From positions 392,501-456,500 of the forward strand of contig JAMWET010006938.1 of NCBI GenBank assembly GCA_024036415.1: a DNA stretch of 64,000 nt, given 5' to 3'. The DNA is from Prochilodus magdalenae (taxonomy: Eukaryota; Chordata; Actinopteri; Characiformes; Prochilodontidae). Positions 35,451-48,489 of this stretch are shown in pieces. Below the pieces are notes generated by a model. It was not told where the DNA came from and did not search any database. It saw only the letters and a list, made by a program, of their open reading frames with translations. A program made the position numbers and the translations under genes. Positions within the stretch are counted from its first letter, which is position 1; every line of letters starts with the position of its first letter.

Positions 35451-37962
35451 AATAATGCAGTCTATGTAATGAAACACACAGTGGCTCAGTGTTTCTCAGT
35501 ATTCCCAGAAAAGCCGGGTATTTCTCAGTCGTATTCCAGTGTTTAAATTTTCTTTAGGCCACAAGATAGAGGAGAGTAATCAAGCTTCAAAGTAAAAGCT
35601 GAAATGTTGCACATGGCTCTTCCCTTGGAACTGCTAACAGCAATGGAGTCAAAGCCTGCCGATGGCGTCCTCCAGTGCTAACCTTACCAGTACTAGTATC
35701 ATGGGCATCAGCCATGAGCACTACATGTAAATAGGACTTTAAATAAAATTAATTTTTGTTGTAAAGTCATGGCATTACAGTAGCAGGAAAGATATTTTAC
35801 ACAGTTTTATTGAAAGACAGGATCTTGCCGTTTGTTAGCTTCTTGTAAACCAAAGGATCACTGTGGCAGAGCAACGCCGGAGGGTACACAGGTACTAAAG
35901 TACCAGGTTCATCATTCAAGGTGCCAGTGTTTGAATTGAATACTGAATTCAGATGTTTTCTACATTAAATCATGGAACGATTCAAAGAAACATCAGTTTT
36001 ATGTTTTTAGAGGACAGTAGAATTAAGCTGGTACAAAACACGAGTGGGCGCATTGTGAAGGACACGTTGTTAGGCACGTGATAGCACAACCTGAACGAGG
36101 CTCGCTGATATGCTAATCGTAAAACTACAGAGAGGAAATGCACAGTAGCATGCTGGCATATGAGGAAAGACCGTGTGTATGACAACTCCAACACTGTGCC
36201 AGTCAGTGTCCGTTTGCTAACACCTCTGAAACGGCAGTTCCTGTTACCCATTCGCCATGGAAACCTACTGATATTTAATAGCTGTTTTGGAATTTTATTT
36301 TTTAATCTCCAGTGCTATCATCTGAAATGTGAGCCCACAGAATTGCTCTAATTATGAGCCAGTGTTTTTTTTTTGTTTTTTTTTTACTTTTTCTTCTCCT
36401 TTGTATTATGCGGATTTATTACAGGGGACCTATTATCCTTTTCCCTCAGTGTCCTCTGTTGCATTTTGTGCACATATAAACAATGTGCAAACTCATATGT
36501 ACATGCTGGAGGGAGAACCATTTAGCCTCCTAAAACACCTCACTGGAGTTCCAGACCCTCTCCTTTGTTACAAGATGACCTCATACCCTAACACAGTCTT
36601 TATTGCCCATCTACCGGCAAGCTCAGCACGCCCGCACATAAATGCACAATAGCTACTAGAGGCTGGGAAGTGCTCTGGCATTTGACCAGATCAGAACAGA
36701 GTGGGTGAGCTGACCAGTTACAGCACATCTGAGAAGTAAAGTATAAGAATGTGCTTTTGGAACATGTGTAAATTTAAAATTAGTTATTAGTTATACTTAT
36801 TATGTACCTATTATGCTCATTATGATTAATGTAACTCTTACAGATGCAGAATGCACTTTCCCAGCACTCATTTTAAAAATGATGGCTTTAAAAATAATAA
36901 TAAATCTGATGGTGATGAATGTCAGATTACTGTTATATGCCTGAACGGAACATATTCCACCCATTTATAGTTTAGGCAGCTGTCATTTTAAAATGAGTTA
37001 GCTGGAACCTGCAAGGCTGTGCTGCACGGTGACCTGCTAGCTAAACTCTCGTTAGCTTAGCCAATATACTATAGTCGCAAGCATTGACAGAGCACTGACA
37101 ACTTCAACTGTCTGTCACCAACTTTTACTCTCTCAGACGTTAGTTTCCATCATCTCAACTTGTGTCAGCAGAGCACTAGTTATTCAGAATCAAGCTTGTT
37201 CTGTGGTTTGTGGCACTCTTTGGGCACTTTAGCCTGCTAGCTAACCTAATGTTAGTTTGGCCAAAAAGGCTACAGATCCAAACATGAAAGAACATGTTTA
37301 ATTATGCTGGATAAAACTTATATCTTGACCTTGCTCTTTCAGATTTGAATCATTATTGACTAGTGTATCTTACAATTCTGGTAGGTCAGAACGGTGCATG
37401 TTCTATTGTGAGCAGGGGTGTTGTGATGATAGCTAAGCTAATGCTAGTCAGCTTTGTTCTCAGTTAGCAGCAATATTTAATGTGATGTTCAGTAGAAGGT
37501 TTAGCTTTTATTTAATGATGGGTTAAAAATGTGCAGTGTGCACTTTATAGGAATCTTTTAAGTGTTAAAAAAAAAGCTCTTTTGAAATATAATAACGCAG
37601 GATGTGTCCAGTGGTTATGAAAGGCTCATAGTGGTGTCATCTTGTTCCCATACAGTGAACTGTTACCAAATTAGTGGTGTTAACCGTTTATCACGTTAAC
37701 ACGTTAACTTTCACATCACTGCACACTATAAAAGGCACACACTGGCGGAACCCTTTAGGGAGTCTCCGGGAACATGTTTTTTAAAAAAGGGCAGTTCCCT
37801 GAAGAACTTGAGGTTAGAAAGCATCGCGACATTTGGTCATAAACTCAGACATAGTTACAAGTATTAATTAAAGTTCCTCTAGGGCAGGGAAAAAGGGTTC
37901 CTCTAACAACCTAGAGCCGAAGTGTGCTTTTTAAGTAGGTTAAAGCACTTTACAGTCTAGTG
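35451..37962. other. Intron sequence, one internal duplication
   Basis: No gene is seen. CTGCTAGCTAA followed by GTTAG and GGCCAA/AGCCAA recurs at about 37036 and 37232, suggesting an old local duplication. The 107-codon frame at 36329-36652 has no recognisable content. Confidence 0.45.
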
Positions 37963-38146
37963 TAGGGGTGTCCAATCCGGGTCCTGGAGGGTCTACCATC
38001 CTGCAGAGTTCAATTCCAACAAACCAAGCTTTAATGTTCAGATGCGCCTGAAGGCTTACATTACCTGGATTAGGTGTCTTGGATCGGGGTTGGAGCTAAT
38101 CTCTGCAAGGTGGTAGATCTCCAGGACCAGGATTGAGCACCTCTGG
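37963..38146. mobile_element. Palindromic MITE (GGGTGTCCAATCC...TCCAGGACCAGG)
   Basis: The left part, GGTCCTGGAGGGTCTACCAT...CTGCAGAGTTCAATTCCAAC, is mirrored by the right part, GGAGCTAATCTCTGCAAGGT...GGTAGATCTCCAGGACCAGG. It is about 184 bp, non-coding, and like a repeat very common in cyprinid and other fish genomes. A shorter fragment (GTTCCTCAACCTTGGCCTTC) lies at about 20848. Confidence 0.7.
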
Positions 38147-38369
38147 TGTGGCGTTGTATGTGAACAGATTCTAAAATCTCCGTCCGTACGATAGGGGAGG
38201 CTGACCAAAGGTCCGCTGTCATGTTGTGAGTGGTTCCGCCTTAAGTCTGCTTGTTTGTAACGGATGGGAAGCAAGCTTGTGACCTCTGTGGCTTTCTTGG
38301 CCATGCTGCCCTAGATGGAGTGAGGAAAGACTTCCTTTGATGACCCGCCAATCAAGCTGCCCTTTCCCA

Positions 38370-38396
38370 TGGAAACACACACACACACACACACAT
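38370..38396. repeat. (CA)n microsatellite
   Basis: Around 13 CA units, with further CACA-rich sequence to 38425. Confidence 0.9.
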
Positions 38397-38589
38397 ATGC
38401 ACACCCGTGATCACACGCACACACATGGGCTGCCCTCTGTCTCCACTCCTATTGTGTCTGAGTGGGTTGTAAAATGGAGATGGCAATCTAGAGACACGGA
38501 GGAGTGGAACAGACGGGCGGGCCGAGGGGGGGAAGCAAGGAGAGATGGAGAGATTGGCCTAGAGATGAAAGGCCTGGCCTGTCGTTTAA

Positions 38590-38642
38590 TAGCTGGAGCG
38601 AGAGAGAGAGAGCAAGTGCAACAGTGAGGAGAGAAGAGGTGC

Positions 38643-38673
<31 letters not shown>

Positions 38674-38690
38674 AGAGAGAGCGAGATTAG
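38590..38690. repeat. (GA)n tract
   Basis: GA-rich sequence with a perfect run at about 38644-38670. Purine-rich sequence recurs at 38825-38920. Frames across it are artefacts. Confidence 0.85.
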
Positions 38691-39009
38691 TCACTGTAGA
38701 ACGCTCTGCTGCTCGGAGTTGTGCTTCAGTAGCTCCTTCACGCAGGCAGCTACAGAAATAGAAACAGGAAACGCTTTCATTTCACACAGCGGCCCTTTAA
38801 AATCACCAGCACATTTACCACTGATGGAGAGCGCGGGAAGGAGGGAGGAGGAGAGAAGGGAGGAGGGAAGGATAAGTGAGACGGAAAAAGCAATGAGAGG
38901 AGATGAGAGGGGAAACGTGGATCGCTACATCTTCATAATAAGCCGCCGCCGCAGACAGGAATACAGCCTAATGAAGGAGAACCATCTTTTCCTTAAGATT
39001 GTTAAAGAG

Positions 39010-39145
39010 GCAGTCCATTTATTTCACTTCTGGGCCCTTCACATAGCGCCTGAGTGGCTGTTTGTGGATGCGTCACATTACACCGCTTTAAGTTCAGGTG
39101 CCTTTGGATGCTTCAGACCGGCTTATTTGAAATCTTTAATATTCT
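39010..39145 (-). mobile_element. Fragment of hAT element, inverse of 43340-43440
   Basis: GTGGATGCGTCACATTACAC...TTTGGATGCTTCAGACCGGC...TTGAAATCTTTAA is the reverse complement of part of the hAT relic at 43005-44442. It lacks the element's termini, so it is a truncated relative. Confidence 0.75.
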
Positions 39146-39249
39146 ACCTGCTCTGGCTTTTATCTGGATGTACTTTCATTTCTCAGGACGTATTTATTTA
39201 ATAAGTGGGGTTCATAACTGCGGAGAGGTGATGTGGGAAAAGTAATATA

Positions 39250-40960
39250 TCATGATAGTTCGTGACATCTTCATGATACCCGAGGCCCATCATGAGGATT
39301 CGTTTTTCTGAGGTTTAGTACAGTGGAACAGACCACATAGAACCTTTAGTGCCAAGTGTAAAGGAATGTTAATATACCCACACCTTTCTGCAATGACTTT
39401 TCTTCAGTGTTTCACAAACTGCTTTGTGCCAAATCCATTTAATCATGAATGATTATGCTCTCCATGTATAAGAGCCTGCTATGTTTTAAGCCGATAGCTG
39501 TCGATAAATAAAAAAAGATCTGACCATGAAACGAAGAAAATGGTCCTCCGTGGAGGCCACAGTGTTAAAAACACAGTCCAGTCGTGTCATTTGGACTGAA
39601 TGCATTAGTATTGAATGTGGTGTTTTACCGATGAGGCGACGTAGATTCCTAAACTCGCACCTCACGCTGCACACCTCTCGCCAGCGTTCCTAGAACTGTC
39701 ATCACAAGGGCCAAAAGTGGAATTTTTTGCCTACTCCAGCTTTAAATGCTGATGATATCCATGCTCAGAAAACTGTATTAGTCAATAAGCCTCCAGTTTG
39801 CATAGTGCCTATCACTACAGTGTATAATATGTCTAGTGTGTTAGGGGTATGCTGTTAACTGACTGAGGTGCCAGTATTTAAATGCTAACGTGTTTGTTCT
39901 GATGTGTCACAGGAAGGCCAGTACTTTAGTGAAATATACTTTTATGATGTAACGGGACTTACACTGTACCACTGCTTTAATGTGAGGCCTTGACTGAGAA
40001 CGAGGATTTGTGTAGCTGCAACAGCTGACTTTAGCTAGGCCCAAAAACAGTAGGTATACTTTTTTAGGACAGACTAGCATGTTGGATAAAAGACCTCTTG
40101 ATGAGCTCCATCTGTAATTCACCTATGGCTTCTCTTCTACCTATCCTCCCTAGTGCGAATGAGAATCGAACAAACGTGTGTCCTCCTCTCGTGAGGTTAA
40201 TTCCAGCTCTGGTTGTTGTAAGCATATTTGGTGGGCTTTCTAGCCATGTTCCCACCTTCTCATAGACACTGCCTGAGCTTTGAATGATGTTTCATCCGTG
40301 TTAGGCCTGAATGGCTGCACGGAAAAGATCCTTACCACTCAACTGGACTAGAAAAGGGTGTATTGAGTATACTGGGGCATTATTCTTAAATTCCAAACTG
40401 AAGTCAAAGTGAGGATTTTAGGGCTGAGATTATATAGAAAGACTTCCCGAGTTCCGAGACTGAAAATAAAAACCGTTTTTGAGGGAGGTGGGAAAGTTTT
40501 GGCGATGTTGGAGTCTGACTCACTGTTGGATAATAGTGTTTGTCAATCAAAAGGGATGTTTGGGCGGCCTGGTCCGCAGCTTAGAAGCATGACTTAATGT
40601 TGCTAAAACTGTAGCTTCCTGCTTTTGTGTGACTGCTTGGAGCTCAAAACCAGGTTCCTACTGCTGTTGGGGTTTCTGCTTCTTCCTGTGCATTTCCCTG
40701 TCAAACAGAATGGCACTTCCTTTTAAAATCCCCTTCACTTTAGGTACGTGTATATCACTGATTTGCAATTAGGCAAAAATGCACTGAAGCACACTTAAGC
40801 TGGCCTGTTGTCCAATGTTAGGAATGGATATTTTTTTAGCTATAGCTCTGAGGCGCGTAACATAATCATTTAGATGTTATTGCTAGGATTGGTCAAACAA
40901 TGAAATGGTTATTTACAGTTAATTACATTATTTTGTGGATGACAATTAATGGAATGTGCT
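39250..40960. other. Intron sequence, no feature recognised
   Basis: No exon, element terminus or long tandem repeat was recognised on either strand. Confidence 0.45.
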
Positions 40961-41169
40961 AATTTGTGCCAAATTTGTCATTTATGAAATTCTGCACGTG
41001 TATTTTGTTATATATATATATATATTATATTTTATTTTATTATATATATATATATAAAAAAAAAAAATTAATCCACGTGACGGCGTACGCTGGTGGTTCA
41101 CTGCTGGAGGAAGGTAAAGCTGTGAAGATGAGAAACATGGGGGGAGCGATGTCTCAGAGAAAGTCAGGA

Positions 41170-41804
41170 GGAGCTTTTGAAGAAGAGAATCTGAACAAAT
41201 GAAACCGAATTCTGCTCGTCACTTAGTCACGACTGAGCTGACTTTCGTTTTAGACGTAATGGCTGTTTGCGGTGAAGGGAAAAATGGACTGAAGATGTTA
41301 GTTTTATTATAATTCCATTATTTTAGAACCTAAATTACAGATATGTTTATTTATTCGTCTCCAGCTAAGATTATCTTTATTTAAAGATAAGGACAGTCAC
41401 TTAATACGCCTGCTGATAAACGAGAGATAATTATTTAGCGGGGAATATAATAATTAAACGGTTTCAGGTTTACCGTTTTTCTTTTCATCTATAAATAATT
41501 TAAATATGGACTAATTTGGTTTTATTTAGCAGTTTGTTATTTATGAGAGATGAAAGGTGAAGAGTCCTCCTACTGAAGAAGCTGTTAAAAGTGAAATTAA
41601 AAACACAGGCTATAAATACGAGCTGCTGCCCAACGCTACACTCTTTCTAAATGAGGAGGACATCAGATCTAAACCGTATGCAGATTGATTTACTGATTAC
41701 TAGATAATGTACATGGAGAAAAAACATGAAAGAGTAGTCGGAATCGTCAGCCAGGACGGGTGAATCCGATTCGACTGGCAAAATTCGGGTCGGGTACAGC
41801 CCTA
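41170..41804. mobile_element. hAT-like non-autonomous element, copy 2 (left end unclear)
   Basis: It matches 5830-6477 throughout: AGCTTTTGAAGAA, AATTCTGCTCGTCA, GCTGACTTTCGTTTTAGACG, GTTTTATTATAATTCCATTA, GTAGTCGGAATCGTC, CGACTGGCAAAATTC, ending GTACAGCCCTA. Upstream of about 41170 the sequence differs from copy 1, so the left end is truncated, rearranged or contains extra sequence. Confidence 0.7.
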
Positions 41805-41814
41805 GTGTTCACTG

Positions 41815-42640
41815 TGGTTGAGATCAGAGCCCTGTGCAGGCCACTTCCACACTTTCCAAATCAGATTTGTCCAACTATGTCCTTATGACCCTTCCTTGCT
41901 TTGTGCACAGGGACACAGTCATGCTGGAACAGGAAAGGGTCTCCTGTTGCCGGAATGTTAAAAGCAGACAATAGTCTAAATGTGTTTGTAGCCTGTAGCA
42001 TTAACGCTACCCTCCCCTGAAAAGCACCCCGGATTATCACCCCTCCTACACTATCTTTACTGTCGCCACTATGCGTTCCCGTAAGTACTGTTCTCCTGGC
42101 ATTCACTGGGCTCAGATTTATCTCTTAGACTGCCAGACCGCTCAAGCGTGATTCATCAATCCAGCCAACGCTTGGCATTGCACATAGAGATCTTATACTC
42201 GTGTGCAGCGGCTTGGCCAAGCAAAACCATTTTGTGAAGCTCCTTGAGCACAGAGCTTGTGGTAATGTTGCTCTAGCGAGGGCTTCAACAGAGGAGAGTC
42301 TGATAGAGCCATCTATTACCCTCTGCGCCCTTCAACTCTCGGCATCTCCGCTCTGTGAGTTTGCATGGTCTACTTCTTTGCAGCTAAACGTTTTTCTTTC
42401 TTTCTTAGATTTCAACAACACAGTTGACCAGTACAGACCTAGCAGGGCAGAAATTTCCCAAACAGATTCGTGGTAAAGGTGACGCCCTATGACATCGGCA
42501 CCTCTCAGAGTCACTGAGCTCTTCAGTACGATCCACTGACTGTCAATGTCGATGAAGATAGTGAGTCTGTGTGCATGCTAGCAGTGATGGGTGTGGCTGG
42601 AAAGCCTGAATTCAACCAAAACAAGATCGGTCCTATTACA
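41815..42640 (-). pseudogene. Tc1-like transposase relic (reverse orientation)
   Basis: In fish-repeat order it shows: AGATCAGAGCCCTGTGCAGG, TCCAACTATGTCCTTATGAC, TTTGTGCACAGGGACACAGT, GTAGCATTAACGCTACCCTC, CGTAAGTACTGTTCTCCTGG, CTCAAGCGTGATTCATCAAT, AACGCTTGGCATTGCACATA, TTGTGAAGCTCCTTGAGCAC, CTCAGAGTCACTGAGCTCTT. On the minus strand the middle corresponds to the transposase core (the WSDESRF neighbourhood). Indels and stops break it throughout. An exon-like TTCTTAG acceptor at about 42408 falls inside this relic. Confidence 0.68.
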
Positions 42641-43004
42641 TGTACAGTCAGGGATCCCTCTGGTCGGCTGAAGTCTCTTGCTCTCATTCATATAGCCCAT
42701 GGATTCTTTTTAAACTGGAGGCTTTCGGGAGCCATTGTAGGTTTCCATGCTGGTTTGTTAGTTTGCTGTGCATTGCTTCTCCTGCTATAACTGTCCAGTG
42801 TAATCTGCTGTAGGTGTTGAACGTATCATGTAAAAATCTATTTTTAAGCTGTACTTGACTGAGAAAGCCCTGCTCAGATGATTTGAAGGATCAAACTAGG
42901 AAAATTTGCCAAAAAAAAATATTAGCATTTTGCTACCGCCTTATTAACCCCTTATTAATGTGATAACTTTGACAGTACTGGTAATTATATAATTGCATAT
43001 TTAG

Positions 43005-44442
43005 TAGGGATGCACCGATCCGATATTAGGATCGGATATCGGTCCCGATATTAACAAAATTAGCTGGCTCGGGTATCGGATAATCAGACCGATCCATGGG
43101 ACCGATCTTTTCGCTTTAATTCGTTGTGCGTGCTACATCATACGTCAGCAGCGCGTGCAGCGTGCCAGTAGACTTGACTTGCAAACAAAAACAACATGGA
43201 GCGATCCAAAGAATCCAGAGCTGTGTGGAGGTATTTCACGCTTGCTGCGCCAAAAAGTTAGATGGCGACGTGCAATACCTGTAAAACAAATGCTGCAAGG
43301 GGTGGTGGTAGCGCATACAGTACAATTAAAGATTGTTAAAGATTTCAAATAAGCCGGTCTGAAGCATCCAAAGGCACCTGAACTTAAAGCGGTGTAATGT
43401 GACGCATCCACAAAAGCCACACCTTCAGAAGTGAAATAAAAGTAACCTTAAGTACAATTTAATTGGCAAAAGTAGGGCAAAGAGCACGCCGAGTTCACAA
43501 CGTTACGGTCGAATAATTATTTAAAAACGACGCAGGAGACATACGACGAAACCGTTAACCTTGGCCGAAGCACTGCAAAGACTTGGCAAATGTACAACCG
43601 ACAGCGACAAAAATAACAAAGAAAGTTCTGGAATTTATTGTTTTGGATGCGCAACCCATGTCGGTGGTCCCAAAACGGCTCTGTCAGAACAGTACGAGAA
43701 AGCCTGTGGACACATATCTGAACAGGTAAAAGGTGTGAAAGTAATGAGCTTCCCGATGGATATCTGGAGCTCAGACGTGTGCCCTGTCACTTTTTAGCGT
43801 AACTGTCCACTGGTTAGACACGAGGTTTATGTCTCACAGCGCGAAGCTCCAAGCAAAAAACTTTCCATTGCTGCCATCACATGCCATTGGTGCTTAAGGG
43901 AGCATTCAGGACAACCACAGCCTGTGAGTGGTGCGAGACTGCACTAAATGTTTACAGTGTTTGATTACTGCGTGTATGTTTGACCAAGTTACTTATTTAT
44001 TCTCAAGTTTAGCTGATTGTATTTTAAATTACTGTTTACACTAAATATTAATAAATAAGATTGTTTACTGTTTGTGTAATTGACAAAGTGATGCTGCTTA
44101 TTTTCAGTTTTGGCTGGTACATTATATTTATTTTAAAATATTTTAAGAAGTTTGACTCCGAATTTGAATGCTGTGCCAAGGTTCTGCACAATAGTTTATT
44201 ATTTTGGTGACAAATAAATAGCAATTTAGTACATTTATATCTGTGTTCATTTGTTACATTTTATTTAGCAAAGTTAGTAAAGTAATGTTAAAGTCAATCC
44301 AGTTGCCTTAAGTCTCTCCCACATGGTGAGGTATACGGTTTATTAATTTAACAGTGGTATCGGATCGGTATCGGGTATCGACCGATATGCAAAGTTTATG
44401 TATCGGTATCGGAACTGAAAAAGTTGTATCGGTTCATCCCTA
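43005..44442 (+). pseudogene. hAT transposon relic with BED-finger transposase remains
   Basis: This 1438-bp element has inverted ends TAGGGATGCACCGATCCGAT / ...ATCGGTTCATCCCTA and an exact 8-bp target duplication ATATTTAG (42997-43004 and 44443-44450). On the + strand, from ATG at 43197, it reads MERSKESRAVWRYFTLAAPK, a stop, then MATCNTCKTNAARGGGSAYS, a BED zinc finger (C-x2-C visible). Further on, about 43735-43880 reads SFPMDIWSSDVCPVT and, after a frame change, VHWLDTRFMSHSAKL. This is the DIWSS...HWLD region of hAT transposases (ZBED-like). Stops, a frameshift and a deletion between these blocks make it inactive. GGTATCGG-type subterminal repeats occur near both ends. Confidence 0.9.
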
Positions 44443-44868
44443 ATATTTAGTTGCTTGTCAGTCTTGCATGTAAATATGCATTGCATTCTTGATTTACATT
44501 GTGTCAATGGGATCAGCTATGTCTCTTTTTCTGCTTGTGTAAAAAAATTAAATAGCCTTTTTTTTCAACACATGATGGTTTGCACAATTTCAAACGTACT
44601 TCTCCTTCTATGGTATATTTACCACATTCATATGTTTGGTGCGCACTGAAAGTTTCGAATCCGCACATTCAGCAGAATTTCAGCTTGCTTGAATGAGCGG
44701 TAAGTGATAAATAGTGAATATAAAAATGGGAAATGTTTTTCTTATCGCAGGATGTGGCTGTGAATTTCAAGATTTTAGCTTACAGAGGAAGCTGAGCATC
44801 ATCGCCATCACTCGAATGTAATGAAAAAGCTCATTAATGATTGTTTCACTGTGTGGATGAATCTGCTC

Positions 44869-44870
<2 letters not shown>

Positions 44871-44930
<60 letters not shown>
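44871..44930. repeat. (CA)n microsatellite
   Basis: An uninterrupted CA run of about 55 bp ending ACAAACACAAT. Confidence 0.95.
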
Positions 44931-45064
44931 ATAAAATATGGCTGACGTTCAGTGTGAGTTGAGTCTCGCCACCCCTCCGCCACCTCCTCTTCTCCTACAC
45001 TCATTCCTGATCCCCCTTTCAGCCTGTCACTGTGGCAACTACTCTGTAACAAACAACAAATCAG

Positions 45065-45385
45065 CGCGAGAGAGAGAGAGAGAAAGGGAGAGAGTCAGAC
45101 AGAGTGAGAGAGAACAGGGGAAACGAAGAGAGAGGTTGAGAAAGAGAGACTATGTGAGAGAGAGAGAGACACCTGTCGGAAAGAGTGTGAGAGAGTGAGC
45201 AATCCAGGTACAGAGGGAGAGCAGGTTAGAGAACAAGAGACAAAGTGGGGAAGAGAGTTAGTCAGGGATAAGAATAGAGAGAGGGGGAAAGAAAGAGAGG
45301 AGAAGACAGAGAAGTGGAGAGAATGAGGGAAAGAGACAGAGGGAGAGAAAGTGAGTCAGAACAGAAGAGAGCGAGAGAGTGAATG
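45065..45385. repeat. GA-rich low-complexity tract
   Basis: About 320 bp of purine-rich imperfect (GA)n with GAGAGAGACA, GGGAAAGA and similar units. Open frames here (RERERE) are compositional. Confidence 0.88.
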
Positions 45386-45499
45386 TGTAAATGTTTGGTT
45401 CTCTGTCTGCATGTGATTTACGTGTGTTATTTTTCTCTGTAGCAGAACTCACTGTCTGTCTTCTCTCCCTCACACGCTCACTGTAACTCTTAACCCTTC

Positions 45500-47030
45500 A
45501 GCGCCACTTAACACCGCACCCCGCCGCACTGTCTGGCGTAAACCCTGCTGAGGAATTAGCTCTCTCGTTCTCACCCTTCAGCGAACTCGCCATGTTCTAA
45601 TTGACCATATTATTTCTATCACAGTTGCAGTAGTATGTGTTCTACAGGGCCCGACCAGCTCATTAACACACATGTTGTTCAACATTACTGTCACTGCGTA
45701 TTCCTAGGTTGACCCTTCAGACTGTCTACAGTAATGCAGGCTGAAGCCCAGCTGCTCACACACCAGGGCTTTGCACACCGGTGTTTTATTTCAGCATCGT
45801 CATGGCAACACTCACATCACAGGACATGCAGTGTTAAGGATGAAACATGCCATGCCTCAAATTTGTTTGTGGCTTGATACAAACGATAATCTTGCATGGG
45901 TTGGCTTCTGGGATACACAGCATCCACACCGCACACCTACTGTGTTTGTGTTTGGTGCACTGGATCCGATAATGGAGCATTGACGTTCAGAAAAACATGG
46001 TTCACACGCACAAGAGTGCCAGAAAGTCATTTCTCTGCTTTGATGTTGTTTTTATTTCACCTCAGTCATCTTTACAGTGGGTAACGTTTTCCACTGACTG
46101 CTGTTCAAGTCGTCTGGTGAAAAAGATGCTGGTGAAAACTGAAACCAGCGTCTTCAGCATCTTCAGCCGACTGCGCAGCGTTCGCAGGAGAACTATAGAT
46201 AACTCAACATCCTGCCAACTGGCAACAGCTCCCCCTCAGGGTAGAGGTCTACGCGGAACTGATTTTGTAATCCCGCTCCCGCTAGAACTCATCCTGTTTC
46301 TGCCAAACATCTGCAACATTTGTCCTGCTCCCAACCGCAGCTTAGTTGTTTCTGTCTGCTCCCGCTTGTGCATTCCCCAAGTTAAATGATGTCATATGTC
46401 AGACAGCGATGGGTTCGCTTTTCTTTATAGCACTTAGCACAGCTGAGGCCGACTGACCATTTAAAGTTAGGTTTATACTTCATGCATTGTAAATGATGCA
46501 AGGGCGACGCATCGCAGTGCCACTGAGGCCTTGTGCGCTGTTGTGCTGAGAGGCCGTTCACCTCCAAGTGTGGCGCTGCTCACTGCACGTGCTTCGCTTC
46601 ATACAAAATGAATAAAACTGAGGGAAATGTTGCTGAGCAGGTGCATATATGAGAGCTCTGTCATATCATATCACAGAGTGTAAGCCTTAAAACCATTTCT
46701 GGAGCACAGTAATGCAGTTCACCCTATGCTCATGTTATTGGTTGCTTCGCAGAAGTTCAGAATCGAGTTTATTACTTCTTATTGATTATTATTTAAAATG
46801 TTCTGACCGTATGTTCAATATTGGGATATATGCTGGCAACCATGTGCTTATAATCATTTCACATAAACCATTTATTATTTAAATTCATTTGTGGGAGTTT
46901 TCTATTCGTACATACGTTGTCCCATATCTGCAAGCACTGGATTTGTTAAATTAATTCATATCATAATCTGCAGTTAATTGGGATTAACTCTTTTGTACAA
47001 AATCGTGTGATTAGATATGATGCTGCATGC
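45500..47030. other. Intron sequence, no feature recognised
   Basis: Mixed-composition DNA. The 130-codon frame at 45997-46389 has no recognisable domain and no splice context in phase with the gene. Confidence 0.45.
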
Positions 47031-47032
47031 AC

Positions 47033-48475
47033 AGCTTTATCCTTTACCTAAACACATGGAGTCCCTGAGTGACCTATACCCAACATCCTGGATCCAGTCA
47101 CATGACAGTTGGTGAACTTATGACCTCATTTAGAAAATGGCGATGTGCTTGGTTAGTGCAGTTCGAGACAAAACCAGCTAATTTTACAGTCTTCTATATT
47201 ACACATACCCATATTCTATATTACATATACCCATATTCTATATTACATATACCCATATTCTATATAACATATACCCATATTCTATATAACATATACCCAT
47301 ATTCTATATTACATATACCCATATTCTATATAACATATACCCATATTCTATATTACATATACCCATATTCTATATTACACATACCCATATTCTATATTAC
47401 ACATACCCATATTCTATATTACACATACTCATATTCTATATTACACATACTCATATTCTATATTACACATACCCATATTCTATATTACATATACCCATAT
47501 TCTATATTACATATACCCATATTCTATATTACACATACCCATATTCTATATTACATATACCCATATTCTATATTACATATACCCATATTCTATATTACAT
47601 ATACACATATTCTATATAACACATACCCATATTCTATATCACATATACCCATATTCTATATTACATATACACATATTCTATATAACACATACCCATATTC
47701 TATATCACATATACCCATATTCTATATTACACATACCCATATTCTATATCACATATACCCATATTCTATATTACATATACCCATATTCTATATTACACAT
47801 ACCCATATTCTATATTACACATACCCATATTCTATATTACATATACCCATATTCTATATAACATATACCCATATTCTATATTACATATACCCATATTCTA
47901 TATAACATATACCCATATTCTATATTACATATACCCATATTCTATATTACATATACCCATATTCTATATGACATATACCCATATTCTATATGACATATAC
48001 CCATATTCTATATTACACATACCCATATTCTATATTACACATACCCATATTCTATATTACACATACCCATATACTATATAACATATACCCATATTCTATA
48101 TGACATATACCCATATTCTATATTACACATACCCATATTCTATATTACACATACCCATATTCTATATTACATATACCCATATTCTATATAACATATACCC
48201 ATATTCTATATTACATATACCCATATTCTATATGACATATACCCATATTCTATATGACATATATTCATTCTGACCCATTTCTAGAACACCATGATGGAAT
48301 ACCAGTTATGAAATTGTGGTTGTTGTGTCATATGCTACCAGTATTATGACTCTATAATACTTACAGAAGAAGTCATGTGACCTCTTGGTCACACTAAGAC
48401 TGATTTTTTATGATCTTATAACTGACCCTTCGTTATTTTCCCTTAAGGGGAAACGGCTCAGGGCTCTTATGGGTT
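47033..48475. mobile_element. Dispersed repeat, copy B, with expanded 22-bp array (un-inserted)
   Basis: Sister of copy A (19036-21690). The left flank CAGCTTTATCC...AACACATGGAGTCCCTGAGT and right flank GACTCTATAATACTTACAGA...GGGGAAACGGCTC align throughout. The site CTTATAAC (48415-48422) is single and uninterrupted here, so it preserves the state before the hAT insertion seen in copy A. The class of the host repeat is unknown. Confidence 0.83.
47205..48262. repeat. 22-bp tandem array, about 48 copies
   Basis: Repeats of TATACCCATATTCTATATTA plus CA with ATAACA, ATGACA, ATCACA and CACATA variants. Because 22 nt shifts frame each unit, three units make a 66-nt, 22-residue period and give a 278-codon open frame at 47069-47905 (HIPIFYITYTHILYYIYPYS and so on). 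This is an artefact. Confidence 0.96.
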
Positions 48476-48489
48476 AATGTTATATTTTA

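Noticed and set aside
38719..39201. 160-codon + strand frame
   Set aside because: It joins GA-rich sequence to a reverse fragment of a hAT element; no conserved protein.
42401..42475. Possible adgrl3 exon after TTTCTTTCTTTCTTAG
   Set aside because: It lies inside a reverse Tc1-like relic (41815-42640), has no latrophilin residues, and is not needed to join the flanking exons in frame.
47069..47905. 278-codon + strand open frame
   Set aside because: It is the three-unit (66-nt) translation of a stop-free 22-bp tandem repeat; no protein family, no splice or promoter context.
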